This document shows, piece by piece, positions 57,001 to 64,000 of a stretch of DNA of 64,000 nt. Numbering within the stretch: the stretch's first letter is position 1; the number at the start of each line of letters is the position of its first letter. This DNA comes from Glebionis coronaria. Taxonomy: Eukaryota > Streptophyta > Magnoliopsida > Asterales > Asteraceae. Location of the stretch: contig JANFOE010000193.1 in assembly GCA_025667525.1 (NCBI GenBank), forward strand, positions 496,001-560,000, given 5' to 3'. The notes under the pieces are model-generated. The model saw only the letters and a program-made list of their open reading frames with translations, ran no database searches and was not told where the DNA came from. The position numbers were made by a program, and so were the translations under genes.

Positions 57001-60000
57001 TGTAACACCCCCAAATTTATACAACTCAGTACAACGGAAGACTAGTTGGTGTTACGGGATAGCACATTACTCACATCATAGACAACGCATAAAAATCGCG
57101 TCGTTTAATAATAAATCATTTCCATTCATAAATATCAAAGTTACATCGGTCCCAAGTCATTATATTTCATACAAAGTTTTACAAAGTATTTGAATGGAAA
57201 ATATAGTTTAGGTGCGGGCCATGAATTCTTCTCGTCTTCCCGAGAATTACCTTCAAGTACCTGAGATAAAACATGTTAAAAGAAAAGGTCAGCGAGAACG
57301 CCGAGTGAATTCATAGAGTTTAATAAATTCCATCAATACAATATCAGTATAAAATTATTACTGAAAATCATTTTGTACAAATCATTTTAATAGGCCATAA
57401 AATAGCCCAAGTCATTTTATACAAATCTTTATCGAAAATCATAATATAGGCATTTGCCTTAAAAATCGTTATACGAATCATTATCGTTAAAAACACCATA
57501 CAATACGTTTTTGCAACGTTGTATAGATTAAATAAAACCATTATATGAATATGGTTATAAAAAGCCTTAAAAATCATTATACGAGCCAATGTCGTAAAAA
57601 CATCATACCATACGTCATATGACGTTGTATGAAAACAAAAACCGTTATATGAATATGGTTATGAAAACCAAAACACAAACATAATATCAATAGTATGACC
57701 CTGTATTGCTAGTCAGGCAATACATCATAATTCGGAGCGTCTGTTAGTATTTCGTTAATTCGGATTATTATAAGCCGCATGACATTGTTACCTTACTAAA
57801 CCAACAACTGGTAGCTAACCCGATACCAATTTTGCCCATTTAAAGTAGCGTGTCGTCACAAAGGTCACGCTATGTAAATCTTCTCATACATTAATTCGCT
57901 TACCAATCAATGTGGCACGACGGGGATCAACCGTCAAGGCGCGAACTGGGGTGATCGTCCCCAAATAGTACTATTAAATGCATAAGCGTCTACCAACTCC
58001 CGGTAGTTCACAATTCATGCTAATGGGACTTTTAGTGACATAACCTAACTTTAATAATCCATTTGATTTCATCTATCGGGTCCTTTAATCATTTATCGGG
58101 TCATACAATCGGGTCATTCAATCATTCGGGTCCAAAATCAATAAACAAACAATCGGGACAAATGGTGTCCTATTTAATAAAAACTAACATGTTATCTCCC
58201 TCGCGGGTTTATAAAACATTTATAAAAACATTTAAAAGAGTGCGAGGCTATGAACTCACGTTGATGTGGGAAGGCGGGTTATCGGCAATTCGGACGTACG
58301 GTACGCGCTTCAATCACGGAAACCTATATAAATAATAATCGGTCTTAGACGTTTGTCCAATGACTTTATAAAAATGTCAATTATGTATACATATGATGAT
58401 TATATATAATATGATGATCAAGTGGGTTTACATATTCTCGTTTACTCATTTTAGAGTTATATGTCGATAACTTTTATATTAGTTTACCAGTTTTACCCAT
58501 TTACGTGTTTTAGGTCCAATAAGCCTATTATAAGTTATTTAACTTATTTTAATTTATTTTGTACTTATATTATCAGTACTTAAACTTCACAAGTTGGGCC
58601 CAAATGGGTTAAGCCCAATAATAAGTTTATAAGTGTTTTTATCTTATTTAGTCCAATTATTAGTCCAATATGCTTAATTAGCTCGTAAATGTCCGTATTT
58701 CTTATAGTTCGGGTTTTATCGGTTTTTACTTGTTATACATGTCTATATATCAGTATATAAGTTTTATAAAGTTTACATTAGACGGGTCCAACCATCTAAG
58801 TTTTATTTAGCAAAAACGTTAAGTTTACGGCAATAGCCGAAAAAGTCGTAAAAATCATATTTATAGTTTTTATTACTTATAAACATTATTTCACCACCAT
58901 TTATATAATTTATCCATTTGATTAACCTTTTATATATATTTATACAAATAAGTTTTATAAGTTAGTGGGTTTTTATTTTACATTTTATATATTAAAATGT
59001 GAGTGCTTATATAATAGTATTATTCTTTAATTTCCAAAAATCTGATTTTTAACTTCATCTTCACCAAAACTGCCATATCTTGAGTTCTATATGGAGATAG
59101 AAGCTCAAATTTTTATCACATAAACTACATGATATTTGCTACATTTAACTCTTCTATAGCTACTGTTGAATCATCTTCTAAATATTTTCTAAAAATCGTC
59201 CAAAACAGTAACTTTAGATTTATACCCTAAACTTGTTTTGATCATATCTCACTCATTATTTTGATTACATTGCATGACCAACTCTCACATGTGTACAAGA
59301 CCCATAGCTTACTGTAAATCTATTCCACTTCATCATTTTATCAGTTTATGACTTACTTCTTTACTGTTTTATACAGCCATCAAATTTAACCAAGATTTTA
59401 ACCTTGTTTCTTATGGTTTTTCACCTTTTTATCCATGATTATCAACAACAAATCCCCACATAACATTTTTATCATCATATAATCATCATAAATATATACA
59501 ATAGGAAATAAAATACATGTTTACATAATCAAAATAACAAGAAGTTGAGGAGGACAATCTTTATACCACCAACTTGATGTAGGTTGATCAAAACATGGAT
59601 TTTTGATAGAGAAACTTGTGATGCACCAAGACCATCTTCATGACCACCATGCTTCATGAACTCCTTGTGGAAAATCATCCCCAAGACACCATGAATACTC
59701 CTCCTTGGATGTTATAAGCACCACCAATCAATAGAGTTTCAAGAGAGCTTCAACATATATGTAGATAACATAGGCTTTGTGGTTGAATCAAGATCAAAGG
59801 TGGTGTTTGATGGTGGAGTAGGGACGGCCAAAAATGGGAGCCAAGAGAGAGATGAGATAATTTTGAGAGGTATTGCATGTGTGAAGTAGTAAATGTGAAG
59901 AAGCTAATGGTTTTTGTGATGTTTTAGCTTCATTTGTAAGCTTTGTAAGACAAGTGTCTTACTTAGCTTACAAACTTGACACCAAGTGTGTTGAGGTGTA

Positions 60001-60559
60001 GCAATGTTGGACGGTTATAGTAGGGGTGGGGCAAGTGTCCCACTTGTCTCATCCCCATTTATTTACGGGTACTCCTCGATTCTAGTTTCCTCGATTTGCG
60101 TGCCCTCGGGTCGTTTTACGAAAAACGTTTTTATAAATTATGAATCTACGTCACAAAACGAATCCAATAAAAATTGTTTCATCAAAAACGGAGTTCGAAA
60201 ACGTAAATACGTAATCCTAAGGTTTCCGGTTTAGTCGTAAAGGACGTTAAAATAAAATCGTAAGTCCTAATCTCTTCTCGTAAATTTGTGAGTTTATGAA
60301 CCAACACAAATTTAAAACTCCAAAATAATATTCACGGATAAATTTATTTTCTGAAATGGCGGAGTGTCACCAAGGACGGTGTATGTAAACGTAAGCACGT
60401 AACGTTGAATCCTCCGGTTTAGACGTAGTCGATGCTACTCCAAGACGTAAATCCAAATTTCTTCCCAAAAATATGTGAGTTCATATTGTAATATTAAAAT
60501 AATGTTTTTAAATAATATTCAAGAATAAAATATCAACCATAAATTGACGGATTGTCACA
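57001..60559 (-). repeat. 3' LTR of the decayed chromovirus
   Basis: 3559 bp, from TGTAACACCCCC to GGATTGTCACA. It shares long word matches and order with 18631-22047 and differs by many substitutions and indels. Confidence 0.9.
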
Positions 60560-63500
60560 GCATTTACCCCTAAACAGGATCTTTGTCCTCAAAGATCATC
60601 TTACCTTACTACTCGCTTCTTATAGAGTTAAAGCCATGTGGGTATTTCCTCCACATTCGGTCTTTTCTCACAAGTGCAATTCATTACAATACGCGAGTTT
60701 CAGCAAACATAACTACGGGAATAAGATCAGGCTTAATGTTGACTTACTTTCTCTATCCATGATGTTTACGGGTTTTTGATGAATGCAACTTTTCGCCGAT
60801 CTAAACATTACTAAGAAGAATTCAGATTTTAACTTGATAGATATTCCATCAAGTTCGATATACAAAACATAATTCACGCAGTCGTTGAAGTCCTAGGGTA
60901 GATCCAGCTTATATGCCTTTCAAACCAATCTTTTATATCATCTCAATGGTCCCATACAACGGGGACTTATATCCCATGATTTGTCAGATCATGAATTCAT
61001 TTTTCCAAGGTTAAAATTTGTGGCATAACTTCGCTACCCATTTGGCACTTCAAGATCTACATTTTATATTCACATAACCTCTTGCCCACTACCGGCTGTC
61101 AATAATCAAATCCTAATTTCAACAATCATTTCAGATCTCGCGGGTCAGGTATTTTGTAAGGTTAGGTTCGCCATCATAGGAAACCTTAAACCTAAAAGAC
61201 ATGTCCAACTCACAATGGGTGTATGTCGGATGTCTTCATCTCAACTCTTGCTTACAGATGCTCTAACATAGATCCTAACAAGATTCGATCTCAATCCTAA
61301 CACGATGATTATCAAAGATAATCTCTCTAGAGGAAAACGATTATACGGTCTATTACCAAAGGTCAATCATTCAAACATAAAACAGCACTTATATTACCTT
61401 GTATCGTTACTTTACCTCGTCCCTTCGATTTGGGGTGGTACATAGTACTCTCATCAAGGTTCGTTCTCAATGATTTCTGAGCAAATCTCTAGAAATTCGA
61501 TGCGAAGCGAGGATCTTGATATAGATGATCGATACAGGCACTCTATGTTTACATAACTCTTTTGCATTTATCATTAACGAGAATAATATTAGCAGATTTG
61601 GTCAGTCTGTCGACGATGACCTAAATCAAATCAAATTCAGATGATGACCTTTGCAATAGCTAGACGTTTACTAATGTATGAGGCGATGTCTGCCTTCACA
61701 ATTGCCATCAGTACATCTTTTTCAGACAAAGATACTTTTAGTCATAAAAAAAATGACATACATATAATACTTATACTTACAAATTCCAACATAACTATAT
61801 CTCACAATCCTCCATCTTTAGACAATCACATGTGGTCTTTAAAACATTTAACGCTATCGCTTCTCAATTCTAATGGTTCACATTAGCCGCGAACCTCTTT
61901 TATAACCTATATTATCCTTTTTACAAACATTGTTTATTTTAATTTGTTCGGCAATTTATTTTGCACCTTCATTATTAAGGAACATGTCCTAATTGTTTCT
62001 TTATCCTTTTTATATAATATGTCAGTATCTATATTATTCTCATGATGATGTAATTATCATGTCCACAATTCACTCAGATATTCTTTCTATATTATGCGTC
62101 AGTAATTACGTTCACTTTCCTGACGAAATAAATATCATAACCGGATTTATTCAAAATTATTTCTTCACATCTTCTATGTTTTTGTTTCGTCTTTACTATC
62201 ATTTTTATCCGTCTTACTCCATCCGATGTTTAAAGCGTCGATAATTATTACAACTAATTAAATAATAAATTTTCAATTCTTATGAATTGTAAACATAAAG
62301 ATTTAAATTTCTTAGTCCATCCAATTATATGAAAATGTTCAAAATAATTTTGAGTTTAATTAACAAGATTTTCGTTGATTTATCGAAAATAATTAATAAG
62401 ATTCGTAAATGTTCAAAAAAAACCTTTGTTTATACTTTGGTCAAAATTTTCTTAGTTGAAAAGCAAAAATTTTCGTTTCAAATTTCAAGTCATAAATTAT
62501 ATAGTTTTCTCAATTCTTCTTAACTTGTCTATAAGTATACACAAACATCTACCCCTAAACAGAAGTTTAGTTAAATGGTTTGTGTATAAGGGAATAATCC
62601 CTTAAAATCCTTTGTTAAAACATTTGTCAAAATATATTTTCACTTTCTTTTTAGTATAACTCAAAGTCTTAAATGACTTCTAATTTTTGAAAAGTCAATA
62701 TATTCCATTATCTATTAATCACATGGTTAAATCATGTAAAGGTTCAAGTCTTTAATCACGTGTTAATTATTCAAGGTACAGGTTTTTATCGTTCGGCCAA
62801 TCCAGGGCAATCTATAAATAATTATTAACTCATTCTTATTCTTATAAACAAATAAATAGTCCTTAGTGATCACGAGCATGAATTTATCAAATTACAGCCT
62901 ACACACGCGATTCATCATATTTATGAATGCTACATGTGTGTTAGTCAATCCAAACGACATCACGTGAAACTCATAACGTTCATCACAAGTTCTGGATGTA
63001 ATGATTGGAATAGATAATCTTTTTCGCAGATGCGAAGTTGATGATAACCATGCCGTGGATCAAATTTGCTAGAACCTTGTAAATGATCGAACAATTCTTC
63101 CATTTTGAGTTATGGATATCGTTTTCGATTGTCAATTTACTCAATTCACAGTAATCTATAAATATAAGGAAAGATAACACCATAGCTCTTCAGGATGACA
63201 GGCTTGGTATACTAAAATCTTTCTCCGACAACTCTCTTAGTTGTACGGTAATTCCTTTAATTCAGATGGTGCTGACGCACAGTGCACAAGCCACAAGTGC
63301 AGCACCGAGAATATAATCAATACCAAATTCAACTTGCCTTAATGGCGAAAGTCTGGGTAATTCATTAACAAATACTTACTAAAGTTTCAAATAACAGAAT
63401 TATCTTTTCAATAAATTCATATTAGCTTCTTCTAGATTATAATATCTATAACTAGTTCACAACCATTCACGGTATAATTCCAAGTCTAAATACAGGATAC

Positions 63501-64000
63501 GGTCATCCATCAAGAATTATTTAGATCACTTTTGATAATCAACATCTTATCATTTAGGGGAATTCTACTCTAGTTCCCAACAATTAAGACAATGTCGTCA
63601 TGTCATCATCAATCAATCCATTCTACTGGAATTATCAACTTTCCAGTTTCATTGTTGTCGATAAGATGTGAACTTCTCAAAAGACTAGTAATAACTCATA
63701 ATCCTTCACAAGTTCAAGGATATATGGAGACACAACTACTATTAAAAGAGTAAGGTCAACGCATAATCTATGCGAGAGAATTTCAAATCAGATACAGATG
63801 AAAATATTTAACAAATATGAATATATCCCATGTTTTCATAATTTGAGTACGCATTCGAAAGCTCCTCGGATCGTTACCCAGGTCATTCAAATGAAATCAA
63901 ATCATAAGAAATGATAGGAACGTCGATACATCCAGTCGCGTATCAACACTCGGTAATCAGATACTTTTCCTAAGAATCTCACTACGGGAGAATTGGACAA
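60560..64000 (-). pseudogene. Decayed chromovirus pol, partial
   Basis: No long frame remains, but nucleotide landmarks match the intact element at 6678-10100. The purine tract AGGGGTAAATG (60561-60571) abuts the LTR. The integrase core (DRLTKS codons, 61590-61650) corresponds to 7685-7750. The RT segment around FGLTNAP (62885-62990) corresponds to 9030-9100. The start of RT (63130-63260) corresponds to 9260-9400, and the linker to protease (63330-63380) to 9480-9520. Distances from the LTR agree within tens of bases. Multiple stops and frame changes make it non-functional. Confidence 0.8.

Larger units (their letters stand above)
57001..64000 (-). mobile_element. Decayed Tekay-type chromovirus, runs off the right edge
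   Basis: The 3' LTR is 57001-60559, of the same family as the solo LTR at 18631. Beyond it the internal region is collinear with the young Tekay element in minus sense, with integrase, RNase H and RT segments at matching distances. The 5' LTR, PBS and gag lie outside the window, so TSDs cannot be tested; the left flank is GTTTA. Confidence 0.85.

Overview
This 64 kb window is AT-rich plant nuclear DNA made almost entirely of transposable elements. No complete host gene can be supported. The TE lineages (Tekay chromovirus, Athila-like OTA, SIRE-like Ty1/copia) and a zinc-knuckle/ARID protein family that I associate with Asteraceae, especially the daisy tribe Anthemideae, point to that family. 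The taxon is an inference; the element structures below are read directly from the sequence.

Left third (1.2-24.7 kb): a stack of nested insertions. The outermost layer is a compact LTR retrotransposon on the minus strand (1242-24657, about 2.4 kb without its inserts). It has 428-429 bp LTRs, a tRNA-iMet-type primer-binding site (PBS), a polypurine tract (PPT), and a single decayed reading frame for a CCHC zinc knuckle followed by an ARID DNA-binding domain. I see no reverse transcriptase or integrase in it. Into that frame went an Athila-like Ty3 element on the plus strand (2217-23251, CAACA target-site duplication, TSD), now a gag-protease remnant. Two chromovirus insertions then hit that element. 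One is a complete, young Tekay element on the minus strand (3476-16330) with 3202 bp LTRs, an intact 1543-codon gag-pol and an extra ORF upstream of gag. The other is a 3417 bp solo LTR (18631-22047, TSD GTTAT).

Middle (24.7-40.5 kb): an unidentified exon-like fragment, a Mutator-like element (27008-28730), a CACTA-like terminus with a TTTCCCACGG repeat field (29.5-30.0 kb), a non-autonomous LTR element with two identical 291 bp LTRs (30339-34229, TSD GATAT), and a transposase-less CACTA element (35161-40488, TSD AAT) with subterminal GTGTTGCA repeats and an internal CGGGT-rich inverted-repeat element.

Right third (40.9-64 kb): a SIRE-like Ty1/copia element on the minus strand (40960-50845, TSD ATTTA) keeps RT-RNase H and a long post-pol ORF, each separated by one in-frame TAA. 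Its gag, protease and most of its integrase are missing. Its two LTRs do not look like copies of each other, and a TCAGCG word recurs through its LTRs, leader, spacers and coding DNA. After it come a tandem duplication, a 41 bp minisatellite, a copia LTR/leader remnant, a tRNA-derived SINE (55703-55990), a GATCG-dense island, and a decayed Tekay-type element with its 3' LTR at 57001-60559 and its pol running off the right edge.

Two observations stand out: an LTR retroelement whose only recognisable cargo is an ARID protein, and a recurrent pattern in which each element family carries its own short, irregularly spaced 'signature word' island.
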